Position numbers and translations under genes: made by a program. A DNA stretch of 64,000 bases from positions 1,040,001 through 1,104,000 of the forward strand of contig JASJOG010000032.1 in the NCBI GenBank assembly GCA_030142905.1. The letters are read 5' to 3'. Source of the DNA: Heliopora coerulea (lineage: Eukaryota; Cnidaria; Anthozoa; Scleralcyonacea; Helioporidae). The notes beneath the pieces were generated by a model that searched no databases, was not told where the DNA came from, and saw nothing but the letters and a program-made list of their open reading frames with translations. Of this stretch, positions 53,830 to 64,000 are shown piece after piece (positions within the stretch are counted from its first letter, which is position 1; each line of letters begins with the position of its first letter).

Positions 53830-56800
53830 ATAACAACATTTGTATTACTCAAATAAGGAACCTGATAACTTTTTTTCTACAAAACACTCTAATCACATCA
53901 TGATCAACATTTTCATAATTAGGATTTTCAACAAGCACAATTAATTCTTCATACGTTTTAACATAAAAATAACTCAACTCTATCCTCATTTTGCCCAAAT
54001 TTCCCCCACAATCCATTCAATATCAATTTCACAACACTACACAAACCAAAATTAACATCATACATCAATGTTTTACCCAATAAAACACCTTCGTGTTCCA
54101 AATAATCCAAAACAAACTTATCAACAAGTTCATCATTCAAATTTCTATCAGCACCATAACAACAAGAAGGGAAACCAGAATATTGTTGTTTGAACTTTGC
54201 AAAACATCGAACAAATTACAAGAATATATCATCATTTGATTCATATTTATACACTTCATAAACCTTCATGATTTCACACCCCAGTCAACACACATTCCTC
54301 ATCCGAATTATCACATCTACTTTTCTGTTCCATTGCACATGAATAACACAAAACAAATAATAATTTACCATTTACTTTCAAAGGAAGAACAGGAAAATAC
54401 AATTGTTTTGGTGGTAATATATCAAATTTAACAAGTCCAACAAACTCATCAAAATCAATACTATCACATTCTTCACTGACAAGAACATGCGGATGACCAA
54501 CAGGATATGGAAAGTCCTTCTGAACACTTGGATATAATGACGTAAAATCAACATGAATTTTCTCTTCATGAACACATTTCTTTCACAACCAAACCAGACA
54601 TATTCTACTACCATACAATGCATCTCTCATATGTAAAGGAAAATATCTCTTAAACATCAAATAGGCATCCTTGATATTACCACCAGTAATCCTTTGGTCA
54701 GCAACATATTCACATTCCCACTTCTCAGCAACTGTATAATTACGTTCTTTCAAATAGTTGGTCACCAACTTTGTCTGTTCATTCAATACTCCAAACCTTT
54801 TCTCCAAAACCACATTATAATTGTCTGCACCAAAACACTTCACACACCCATGATAAAAACAAGTATGACATTGATAAACAATTTCATTCACAGGATCATA
54901 TCCATTGACATAATGCTCACCAATTTGCATTTCACCATCCACACTCAATTTCCATCTAAAATTTGGAATTTCTTTTGCAATTTTATCCAACCACATCATA
55001 CCAAGAACACTTTACATTCTGATTTACATTCTTTCTATACCCATTTATTGGAATAACCCCTGTCTTTTTTTTCAGGCATAAATAAAGATTTATAAATTCT
55101 CATTCGCAATCCAGCAATGGTAATCAATGAACCATCAAAGAAAGGTTAACTGCACACAACTTTTTTGGTTGTTTGTAAAATTCAACACAACAACAATGCA
55201 AAATTTTAACATCATTACAACAATATCGTTTGATTTCTGCTTAAAAATTATACTCCTTATTTTCATAAGAGTCATACCATTTGTCAAAATCAACTTTTTC
55301 TTCAAAAGTCATTCTACAAACATTGAAGTACTTCTTATCAACAATATCACCAACATAATTCAAATCATAAAAATAATAAGGATGAAAACTTTTTTCACAA
55401 TCCAAACTCAACCCCAACATTTATGGCAATTTCTTTAAAGATGTTCCAAAAAACAACAGACTATCCAACACTGTGATATTCATCATCTTCATTGACATTA
55501 TCTTATTACCATTCATAACCACACTTGAAACAATCAAAGTTTTCATCAATAACCAAGGTAATATATCTTATCAAAACATGCACCATTATGAGCCACCCAA
55601 ACACTCCTACATTTATGACTCATATCAATCATGTATTCACAAAATTGATTCAAACAATCACCACCAGAAAATATTTCCAAATGATTTCCCAAACATCTGA
55701 CCCATCAATATCAAATGGTTCATACATACATAATTTACACACGACTTTCACAACACAATAATACATCAATCACAATGTCTCAAAATCCTTTCACACAGCA
55801 ACGTCAATTGCATTGTACTAACTGATTTCATATAACAAAAATGAGGTTGCTTCTTAAATGCTTCACAATAAGAACAAAAAATCTTGGAACAATCATGACA
55901 ACGCCAACCACCATTAACCCAATCACGTCGCTTAACAATCTTGCAACAATGACTATAATACTCAAAAAATTTACAAACAGTCAATCACTTTCTTCCACAT
56001 TTATCATGAACAGGCAATTTCTCGTACAAATTTCACTATAAAATACAACATCACACAAAGAACACTTCACAGAAACCCCAGATTCACAATTATCATGTAT
56101 ACAATAACATTTAATACACATGACCAGTAACAAACATGATGGAATACATTTCAAAATTGTTTCAGACATTTAACACAATAATTAATTTTATTAACATCCA
56201 AAATAGCAGAATAATGACAATCATTTAGCCACGAAAAACAACTTTACTTGACAACCTATTTAATTTCACACTATCATCACTTTGAGAATCGTAAATTATC
56301 ACATCTTCACCACTGTCATTGTAAAAAACTGTTAAATCATAACCAACTGGACGCAACCAATTGTTATATATAGCAGGGTATTATGAAGAAGAAACATCAC
56401 CCATTTCAACACCAACTTTACCATACAAATCTGCAAGTTAATCACAACTAACCAAATCTGAAATTTGACCATCACATAATAATCGTTTGTACAATGAACC
56501 ATTTTCATAATAACTCAATGAAATCAAAATACTTAAAAAACAACAGCAACCTTTATACGGTTCAAAATCAACATTAACATTATACAACCCATAACATATT
56601 TGATGATTGACTTTAGTCAAATGCTTACCATGACCCCAAACAGGTTCATTCAATTTAACTCTTCTAAAACGATCATGATTAACTGACCTATGACTAGAGT
56701 GAACAACAGTATGTGGCATATGACTTATAACCACATTACAATCCCATCCACCATTTACCTCAATTGCATTATTACTTTGGATATTATGTGATAGCATATC

Positions 56801-57193
56801 CAAAAACATACTATTATCAATTTCAACAGCAGGTAAAGTACTAGTACTAAATTCTCTCGTTGGAAAACAATAAAAAAAAACTCAAACCTATGAATTCAGA
56901 GGAACATTTTCATGTATTTCCACAATTATTCTATCAAATACATTACTTAATATTGAAATCAACCTATTGATTGAAGTGCAAGAAGAACTTATATCGACAT
57001 TTAATTTCTACAGACAAGAATTCACTCGCAATCTCTGATTGTAAACATTTTCAACAAAAGTCAATGTATTTGCCACATGAGTACCACGAGCAGCATCAAA
57101 TAAACTCACAATTCTATTAACTTCAGCATCTGTAAAATGCAAAGGTCTCACATCAGAGTCACGGTCCATAGAATTATGATTCACAATCAACAT
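53830..57193 (-). pseudogene. polB: Polinton 2 DNA polymerase B, carboxy-truncated
   Basis: Minus-strand pieces: an amino-terminal region (57193-56438, with NGGWDCNVVISHM and GCCCFLSILISL) and a Cys/His cluster (WRCHDCSKIFCSYCE, near 55890). The exonuclease HNGACFDK motif lies near 55590, and HTCFYHGCVKCFG ... KWECE near 54850-54720. Polymerase motif A is DFTSLYP near 54550 and motif B-like NGLWGKFGQ near 54000. Motif C (DTDS) and the thumb are absent; the gene ends near 53830. Dozens of stops and shifts. It is a different lineage from the Polinton 1 enzyme. Confidence 0.75.
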
Positions 57194-57359
57194 TTGTTCT
57201 TTCTAAATTCAGTCCATGCACACAACCCAAATACCTTCAAATAAAAGTAACATCACAATTATTATTGTCTCATATACCAACAAAAATATACCAAATCAAG
57301 CACATTCTCGTCAGCAAATGCACAAACAAGTATTGACAACAGCACATATGAACTTCATG
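57194..57359. other. Polinton 2 sequence up to hAT insertion
   Basis: Upstream of PolB on the minus strand. It ends with ACTTCATG, the target duplication of the next hAT. No complete gene. Confidence 0.4.
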
Positions 57360-57869
57360 GAGCAGCATAGCTAGCGGTCATGCTTGTCATGCTCAGCATG
57401 ACTTAAAATTTTTCCAATCTGAAACTTTTAAAAACTGCAATTGAAATTTTATTTTGTCCCAAACGTCTTGTCAAATTTACAGAAATCGAGTTTTTCAGCC
57501 TGCTTAAAGCCTGCAAGAAGGCTACATTCAGCTAACCTGAACACTGGAAAAAGTACCAATTGCGAGTCTTACCATTTCCTGCCTTAAGCGTGGAGCAGGA
57601 ATTCCAGAATAATTTGAACGCTTTTGATTGGCTAAATAGCACCACACCTATGTCACATTTCCTGCAAAAGTCCTGCAATAATTGCAATGCAGGAGTTCCG
57701 GGACGATTCGAATGCATTTTATTGGCTGAATAGCACCACACCCCCACCAAAATTCCTGCAAAAGTCCTGCTCATTAGCAATTGTAGGACTGGGTAACTCA
57801 GAGCTGTTTAGTGTACATAGTTCAGATAGAAGGCTTTATATTTTATCATCTCATGGATATGGAAATTGA

Positions 57870-58830
57870 ACCAAGTCACCCAACTCCATCAAGCGAATCG
57901 TATGGAAGCTCTGGTGGCCGGGATTTTGTTCAAGAGCTCTTAGACCGTTTTCTGTGCAAGGTGTTGCTGAGCAGAAGGAAATAGCTCGTATGCCATGACC
58001 TACATCAAAGCTTTCCCTTCAAACTACAATGGGCAGGATGGTTAGAAGGTTTAAAGAGTCGTGGTACTGTATGTGGGATTGGTTGTGCGGGAGTAAGAGA
58101 AAGAATGGTTTGTTTTGCTGGCCATGTCTTCTATTTCAACTGGATAAGTCTTCTTAGATATTATCCGGCTACACAAGCAATTGCAAAAAGCACGAGAAAG
58201 CTAAATCTCACATGGAGGCTTATAAATCGTGGAAAGTCTTTGATTCCCAGGAGTGTCAATCTTTTGTTTTCAAGGGCAGGGCGAGATGCAGTAGAGAGGT
58301 ACAATGAAGAGGTTAGGCAAAACCGGGAAATGTTGAAAAATATTGGGGAAGCTGTCTTGTTTCTAGCCAAGCAAGAGTTGGCATTTAGGGGGCATGATGA
58401 GTCAAGTGGCAGTCTTAATCAAGGAAATTATCGAGAGCTATTGAAATGTTTTGGCAAACTAGACTCTGTATTTGATTGTCGCCTGCATGGAAGGCTTGAG
58501 GAATCAGAGAAACCTGATCATGGGGGGGGGGGGATTTACCGGTGTTTCCCCTGATGTGCAAAATTATTTAATACGATGTATAGATTCTGTTATTCAGGAC
58601 CAATTAGATTTTGAGATAAGGCAATGCCAGTTTCTTAGTATTCAAGTTGATGAAACTACTGATATTTCTAAGAAAGCTCAGCTTAGTGGTATTATTTGGT
58701 TGGATAAGGGGGACCAAGTTGTTGAAAGATTCCTCAAATTTAGGAATGTTAGTTCTGACAGAAGTGCACAAGCTATTTGTGATATTGTGTTCATATTCAT
58801 AACTCAAATTTCCAGTAGTTTCTTTCTTTA
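57870..58830 (+). pseudogene. hAT transposase remnant (DUF4371 type)
   Basis: Plus-strand pieces include RYNEEVRQNREMLKNIGEAV, ELAFRGHDESSGSLNQGNYR and, after a frameshift at an eleven-G run (58521-58531), VSPDVQNYLIRCIDSVIQDQ. QVDETTDISKKAQLSGIIWL and QVVERFLKF follow. This is the amino part of the DUF4371 region; the catalytic end is missing. Confidence 0.75.
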
Positions 58831-60045
58831 AAAACCGTGTGTAGTTCAAACTAAAAAAAATTTAAATACTCCCAAAGGACAAACACAATCATCAACCCTG
58901 GGAAGAGAAATATTTTACCAAGATTTAAATACAGGATTTGAATCTTACTTGATGGCTTATTGAATATTTTAAAGGAAAATGATAAAAATAAAATCTCGAG
59001 TTTGATGGTGTACCTGCTTGTCTAATGCCTATTCAAGCTCAGCAAAATGCTGCAAACACTTTTCACAAAGGCAAGCAATTTCAACAAGAGAACTCTTAAA
59101 TTGGCTTTCAAAATTGTATTGAAAGCTACCTAAATCCCCTCCTCACAACAAGGAGAGAACAATATTCAAGTCAACCCACTATTCAAAAAGGTCGAATGTG
59201 ATGCTTATGCCAAAGTAAAACGAGTGTCTAAAACAAGAAAGAATGTGAAGACCAGAGAAACCCAACAAGATCATCTACAAGCAGTACTGCTGCCAAAAGC
59301 AATACATCCTCCAAGCAAACCAAATGCAAATGGTAGTTTTGAAAAATGTTTTCAGGATGCTCCATCAGTAGTTATTATTTCCTCTATATAAAGGTGATCA
59401 CTACCCATAACTTTGTTGTATGAGGTTAAAACATGAATGGGAAGGGGGGGTAAAGGGTTAGAAGAAGACTAGGATGAGATGAAAAACTGAGCAATTTCAT
59501 ATCCATGAAATGTCCCATATTGTCTCCCATTTCTAACCAAACTCCTCCTAAGGCTTTAAGAGGTGTGAGGGCAAGAATCTGGTGCCTTAATACCAGGCTG
59601 CTCATAATTCTAGGCTTCTTTTTGGAGGTTGTCCATGTCAGAATCATGAATTTACCTGCAGCTGTTATTTGTATATCCTAGGCATTGGGCAAAACAGCTG
59701 TATTAAAATTTATGTTAATGATTTTGTCATCGATTTCAACTTGTCTTAAGAAACCATTAAATATGAACAATATAATTAGGCTAAATTAGCCACTTAGGTG
59801 ACTTAACCACCTTCATGTGTTTGAAAAATTGCAATATTGAATTAAGGATGAAATACTGTGGTTGATAGAATATTCATGTGATCACAATATTTAAACTTGC
59901 AGCTAATTCTGAAATTATCTTGGCAGAATCTTTAAAAAAAATTTAAGTTTCTTTTTAACAAACAGTTTTTATATGCTCCATTTATGAGATATTTCACTCT
60001 GAAATTGCAGGAAATGGCCATTTTGGGGTTGTAAATTTAAAAAAT
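58831..60045. other. non-coding part of hAT element
   Basis: No convincing frame; short ORFs only. Confidence 0.4.
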
Positions 60046-60145
60046 GTCCCTGGGGAGCATGCCCCCTGGACCCCCCTAGTTGCTTGTCCACTTCCAAATA
60101 GCAGGACTAAAGTATCTAACCCTAGCTTTGCCACTGACTTCATGT

Positions 60146-60325
60146 TCCATTGATCATCATTATGCAAATAGAATTCATGAAAATCTATATCAAAAGAAAG
60201 TTCACTCATGTTATACCTGTTATCAACAAATATTAATTTCACAATTAACATTTATCTCATCATTATGTCTATGAAATATATTTCATTTGATCAAAACTTG
60301 AAAATTGCAGTGCACCATTGGTGAC
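60146..60325 (-). other. Polinton 2 sequence right of the hAT insertion
   Basis: A minus-strand frame (60251 down to about 60146) with MSELSFDIDFHEFYLHND runs into the hAT site, so it is probably the start of a gene cut by the hAT. Function unknown. Confidence 0.35.
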
Positions 60326-60661
60326 ATGGGAAAACATTCAGACACGTCTATAATTGAAATTTAGAAAAAATTGTCAACAGAACCGAAGAAAGTCACACTT
60401 GCAGCAACTTTCAATGACAACGACCAAGATTACCTATTCTCAACCACTTTATTTCAAGAAGCATTATACCACTTCGAAATAACATCTGGTCATCCTTTCA
60501 ACATATTTCCTTACACGCCAGAAGAAATTTCCAAGCGTCATAAAGCTCTACAATATAAAATAAAAGATCTACCAGAATACATAAACATCAAAATAAATTC
60601 AGTAATAAATATTATCGAAAAACTTGGAGATTCATATCTTGGGATAAAAACATATAATTAA
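60326..60661 (+). pseudogene. small Polinton 2 protein, one internal stop
   Basis: From ATG 60326 one frame of 111 codons with a TAG at codon 13 (60362-60364). The amino end MGKHSD has Gly at position 2, a weak myristoylation fit. The rest is soluble and helical (FQEALYHFEITSGHPFNIFP). Family not recognised. It precedes the SET gene. Confidence 0.45.
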
Positions 60662-61118
60662 AATCACGTTCAAACTACTGAAAAGTAAACGAAGATGTAT
60701 CGGCAAAACACAAAATGGAACCAGATGTAGAAACAGAACGGTGAAAACAAATAAATGCTGGATTCACTTTGCATATCAAGACAACTTAAGAATCAAACCA
60801 TCCACCATAGCAAATGCACGACTTGGATTATTCAGTTACAAACTTCCCTTCAAGCAATATCACAAACTTGGAAAATATAAAGGATATACCCCTCCCAATG
60901 CAATTTGTAAAGGCACAAAAGACACTGATAGATGCATTGACGCCAATCGATCAACAGATGGAGCTTTAAGATATGCAAATGACATAGGTATACGAAACAT
61001 CGCACCAAAATCTGTACAAAAATTTATTCCAGTTGAAGAAATGATCAAACAAATCAAGCCACATACAGAACTATTCAATTTCTATGGTAAACACTATTGG
61101 TTAAATCATAAGAATTGA
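60648..61118 (+). CDS. zinc-finger plus SET-domain protein (putative lysine methyltransferase)
   Basis: Open from 60648 but without an in-frame ATG, so its start is lost, spliced or non-ATG. Near the amino end CIGKTQNGTRCRNRT ... CWIH gives a C-x(8-9)-C ... C-x2-H finger. Then RIKPSTIANARLGLFS and KLGKYKGY match the SET amino core, and RCIDANRSTDGALRYAND matches the SET post-insert region, where N and H/D contact the cofactor. The expected RYxNH is RYAND here. About 155 residues. Viral SET proteins (vSET of chloroviruses) methylate host histones; such a role here is inference. No internal stop, unlike its neighbours. Confidence 0.7.
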   Translation, partial: KHIIKITFKLLKSKRRCIGKTQNGTRCRNRTVKTNKCWIHFAYQDNLRIKPSTIANARLGLFSYKLPFKQYHKLGKYKGYTPPNAICKGTKDTDRCIDANRSTDGALRYANDIGIRNIAPKSVQKFIPVEEMIKQIKPHTELFNFYGKHYWLNHKN

Positions 61119-61132
61119 AACTATAAAAATAA

Positions 61133-61561
61133 TTATCCGAAGAGAACTGTTTTCACTTCACCAACAAAATCAGGAACAAAATATATCACAAAGATACATG
61201 TAATAAAGCTCATAAACACTATTATAGTAATAATATAAGTTTGTATCAATCCGCTATCAACATGTGGATCAAATGTCTGAGTCTCATGATATGCATCAGT
61301 TGACATCTCACCAAAAATCACTGTCTTTGCAATACATATAGAATTCCTGTCGTGTTCGCATTTCTTCAAATAACCATTGTCACATTTCAGACATTCCAAA
61401 CAAGAATCAAATCCATGCGCAACTTTATAATATCCACTTCGACAATGATCACATTCAACATCAATAGTCACATTATGTATGACGTCTCTGACACAATCAA
61501 ATTTCAACTCCAATCCTGGAGGGCATTGAGGACAATCAATACAATGAACAGTAATGACAAA
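61133..61561 (-). pseudogene. TNF-receptor-like Cys-rich membrane protein
   Basis: Minus-strand frame open from 61561. CIDCPQCPPG is followed by a long run of Cys pairs in TNF-receptor spacing (DVECDHCRSGYYKVAHG, then CLECLKC, then CEHDRNSIC). A stalk, one transmembrane segment (residues in the 61230-61170 region) and a short tail complete it. No signal peptide is seen upstream; the frame is closed by TAA just before 61561, and a Cys-containing frame on the other side (61773-61565) may be its lost amino end. Poxviruses encode soluble TNF-receptor homologues; this one keeps a membrane anchor. It could be a captured host gene. Confidence 0.6.
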
Positions 61562-62076
61562 TTACCTTCATCATTTTTTTCTTCTGTCACTATCCCACTG
61601 AAACAATCAACAATCACCCACTTTCCAATATGACTGGTAGCTGTGGTAAACAAATTTTTAAGTTGAACACAATTGCAATATTCAAAAATGCAACTTTGCT
61701 TCCTCTGACCGACGTCAGGGAATTGCACTTCAACCAACAACATTTGTTTTCTTCTGAATACAACTCCACTCACAAAAAGCCATTTACATCCAAACCTAGC
61801 TTTAAAGTCTTAAAAACCCGAACACATTTCTCAACTGAACAACTTCAATCAACCCATAAATATATCCTCTCGCTCAAGAAATTTACATTTCATTAATATT
61901 CACACCACATAAACCTCATAATTGATCAATACACCTCAAAACAACCCACCCACCCTCCATAACAATATCCACACCGAATAAACCTCTTAACACAACCTCA
62001 AGTCCCACCCCATCCCACTCACATAAATATATCATTAAATCAATGCCTCAAATCACCCACGATATTCATTCACAAC
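61562..62076. other. A/C-rich stretch, possible amino end of the TNF-receptor-like gene
   Basis: A minus-strand frame at 61773-61565 with several Cys residues. Beyond 61900 the sequence is low-complexity (ACCCACCC-type) with no gene. Confidence 0.3.
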
Positions 62077-63078
62077 ATGGGATTCTGTTGTAATACTTAT
62101 AGAGACTACCAACTTGTATTAAACAAAGGAATTAACTTCATAAACACAACCATCAAATGGCTTTCTCAATTCGTTCTTCACCACACCGCATCATGATCAT
62201 CTGAAACTGAAAACCGAGATATCAACAAAACAATTGGATATTGTTACCTAACAAGATCAAGAAACAAAACTCACACAAAAAGTGTCAGCAACGAACATTT
62301 AGGTGAATTACGCAATTGCATAGGCTGGACGTTATTCATCACCGTAACACCTATATATGAAAGAAGTTTTTTCTTCATCAGACATGACAAATTACCAAAA
62401 CTACTAAAGTTATTTATAAACCATACAAATACACCATTATACAACAGAACTCACCAAACAACTTTTGATAATGACTTACTGATACTATCTCTCTTATACA
62501 TTCTCAAACTAACCGAACATCCACACACAACAGACCTTGTCCTACACCACCTATCACAATTATTAAAATGCGACTTTTTAAAACCATTAACCAAAACTTC
62601 AACAATATTTGACACTATACAGACATATGCAATTCACAATTAGCTAATAAATACATCTCCCACGAAAATCTATCAATTAGACACATCCTCTTCGTCCTGC
62701 AATTCGCATCAAACTCTCAAGACAACAACCCGAACAATATACGACAAACCAATTACTTCAATACCAATGTATTTGTTTCTGAATTACAAGAATTATTCAA
62801 CAGCAACAAAGACAAAACAACATCAGAACACAGCATCACCAACTTTGAAAAGTTTATCTGCAATTCATCAACCTCAGCTTCAGCTTCCCAAAACCCTGCC
62901 GCAACAAACCAACCCATTAATGAAACCACCATTATCTCATCAGAAAGAGATCAACACAATAACAGCTTCAACAATCCCGCAAACATTTTAAATTACTACA
63001 AGCAGCAACAACACCAGATTTATAAACATTCAACTAAAAAAACCAACATCAACTCAACTACATGGATTTTGCTGCATT
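62077..63078 (+). pseudogene. accessory protein with MGFCCN amino end
   Basis: From ATG 62077 a frame runs to 62643 with one TGA at about codon 42. The sense then continues in another frame (LANKYISHENLSIRHILFVL) to a TAA near 63078. It would be over 300 residues: a helical first part, then a Ser/Asn/Gln-rich tail. MGFCCN has Gly2 and a Cys pair, a good shape for myristoylation with palmitoylation. Family not recognised. Confidence 0.45.
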
Positions 63079-63617
63079 AATATGTCCTCCTTCAAATTAC
63101 TCAAATCCACCAACTACAAAAATTTTCTTGAGAACAGAATATATTTTTTAAAAACACTTAAAAAGTAATACCATTCACATAAAAAAAAAAATTAGCAAAT
63201 ATCACTATTATAAAATAGACAATGTTATTACTGTTAATGCATTAAACCAATTGATGTCAGTATACAACACAATTTATATTAATCGGATGGAAATCCCACC
63301 ATTTATTTTCCAAAACGAAACTGTTAGAAATGTTTCCATGTATTTCAGTATGTGATTTCCAAGGACTATTTGTCATTTCCACAGTGGGTGAGCTAGTAAA
63401 GAATTTAACACACACAACATTTACAAACAATTATAAAAACTTCTACAACTATATTAAGCAAATTATGCTATTCAATGTTAAAATACTGTGATAACAAACC
63501 TATTTTTGACAAAGTACTATGTATTTTACCTAGAATAATCCTTCATAATGAACACTGTGTAAAATTTACATCAATGTAGTCATTGTAGATTAATGTTTGA
63601 GAAAACACGAGAGCTTG
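63079..63617. other. no supported gene
   Basis: AT-rich, short frames only. No sign of a Polinton terminal repeat. Confidence 0.35.
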
Positions 63618-63847
63618 GATATATTAAGGTAGATGAACTATCACCAAGCTCGATATTCAGAAAACGATTTCTGAGCCCCAGACAGGGATCAAACCTGCAA
63701 CCTTCTGATGACTGGTGAGATACTCTAACCATTGAGCTACCGAGACTCAGATAGTAAGCTAAGGTGCAAGTTTGATATATATGGGGCTCAGAAATAATTT
63801 TCTGAGTATCAAGCTTGATGATTGTTTATCTACCTTAATATATCCAA
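63618..63847. repeat. fold-back repeat around a tRNA-like unit
   Basis: The segment from GGATATATTAAGGTAGAT (63618) to GAGCCCC (63679) is inverted and imperfectly repeated as GGGGCTCAG ... ATCTACCTTAATATATCC (63783-63847). The tRNA-like part lies between. Confidence 0.7.
63673..63748 (-). repeat. tRNA-derived SINE unit
   Basis: On the minus strand, GAGTCTC and GGGGCTC can pair as a 7-bp acceptor stem with T-G pairs. An A box TAGCTCAATGG (63739-63729) and a B box GGTTTGATCCC (63695-63685) sit at tRNA spacing. CAGG-TTTGATC-CCTG forms a T arm. The anticodon arm does not fold cleanly and a second copy follows nearby, so I read it as tRNA-derived repeat, not a working tRNA. Confidence 0.6.
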
Positions 63848-63951
63848 ACTCTCCCATTTTCTCAATCATTAAACTACATCAATCATTAATATATCGTGGC
63901 TTCTGCTTAGGTCACACAAATATATTGAACTTGCACCTTAGCTCACCATCT

Positions 63952-64000
63952 GAGTCTCGGTAGCTCAACAGTTAAAGCGTCTCACCAGTCATCAGAAGGT
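63952..64000 (+). repeat. second tRNA-like unit, inverted, cut by window end
   Basis: GAGTCTCGGTAGCTCAACAG followed by TCACCAGTCATCAGAAGGT matches the unit at 63748-63673 in opposite orientation. The flank (TTGAACTTGCACCTTAGCT) is inverted too. The rest lies outside the window. Confidence 0.6.

Larger units (their letters stand above)
57360..60137. mobile_element. hAT element with 8-bp duplications (2778 bp)
   Basis: ACTTCATG stands on both sides (57352-57359 and 60138-60145). The right end on the minus strand reads CAGTGGCAAAGCTAGG; the left end GAGCAGCATAGCTAGC matches it only in part. The C/G-rich end near 60046-60079 is typical of cnidarian-type hATs. It holds transposase pieces at 57870-58830. 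Confidence 0.65.
40752..63078. mobile_element. second, decayed Polinton-like element (Polinton 2), broken by insertions
   Basis: Integrase (44230-45135), possible protease start (49460-49632), packaging ATPase (53782-53218, -) and PolB (57193-53830, -) are Polinton core genes. They are different in sequence from those of Polinton 1. Structural-type ORFs lie at 40752-47534, and SET and TNF-receptor-like genes at 60648-61561. Foreign inserts are a Penelope-like element, two hATs and other repeats. I did not find terminal repeats, so the bounds are only the outermost genes, and the accessory genes may not all belong. Confidence 0.6.

Noticed and set aside
54694..55056. Plus-strand frame of 120 codons
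   Set aside because: Antisense to the Polinton 2 PolB region, which has clear motifs on the minus strand.
63673..63748. Functional tRNA gene
   Set aside because: Anticodon arm does not fold well, and a diverged inverted copy follows; a tRNA-derived repeat is simpler.

Overview
This is a gene-poor, AT-rich piece of an animal nuclear genome, most likely from a cnidarian or another early-branching marine invertebrate. The evidence is the mix of mobile elements: Polinton/Maverick, Kolobok-like (THAP), several hAT families, PIF/Harbinger with its Myb-like partner, a Penelope-like element with a GIY-YIG domain, CR1/L2-type LINE pieces and a tRNA-derived repeat. I see no ordinary host gene that I can defend. 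Species assignment is inference.

Layout. 1-1021: repeat debris. 1026-4477: Kolobok-like element with TTAA duplications, a THAP gene on + and a Cys-rich P2RX7_C-like gene on -. About 4770-25255: a hAT transposase pseudogene split by a Polinton at 5717-23650. That Polinton is complete: 431-bp terminal inverted repeats (TIRs), a perfect 6-bp duplication GTCATA, and genes for capsid, packaging ATPase, integrase, protein-primed PolB, two tandem fibre-like proteins and several small membrane or DNA-binding proteins. Nearly every long gene carries one lesion or a few, yet the TIRs differ at only five sites, all CpG-type transitions. 27070-28820: BED-type hAT remnant (-). 29150-30150: LINE remnant. 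31000-31900: AT-rich remnant, possibly Polinton-derived. 32330-34700: Harbinger transposase and Myb-like partner. 35600-36660: LINE tails.

40750-63080: a second, much older Polinton-like element. It has structural-type ORFs, integrase, a possible protease start, packaging ATPase, a C-terminally truncated PolB, a zinc-finger/SET protein and a TNF-receptor-like membrane protein. It was broken up by a Penelope-like element (about 42566-44095), a hAT with exact ends (50140-52195) and another hAT (57360-60137). 63618-64000: a tRNA-derived repeat in inverted orientation.

The most unusual signals are: (1) a family of GC-rich double hairpins with 3-nt loops inserted in frame in Polinton-1 genes and, in decayed form, in its TIRs; (2) a recurrent TAAATG-type start context in Polinton 1; (3) tandem phage-fibre-like genes with jelly-roll-like heads; (4) SET and TNF-receptor-like cargo next to the second Polinton's replication genes.
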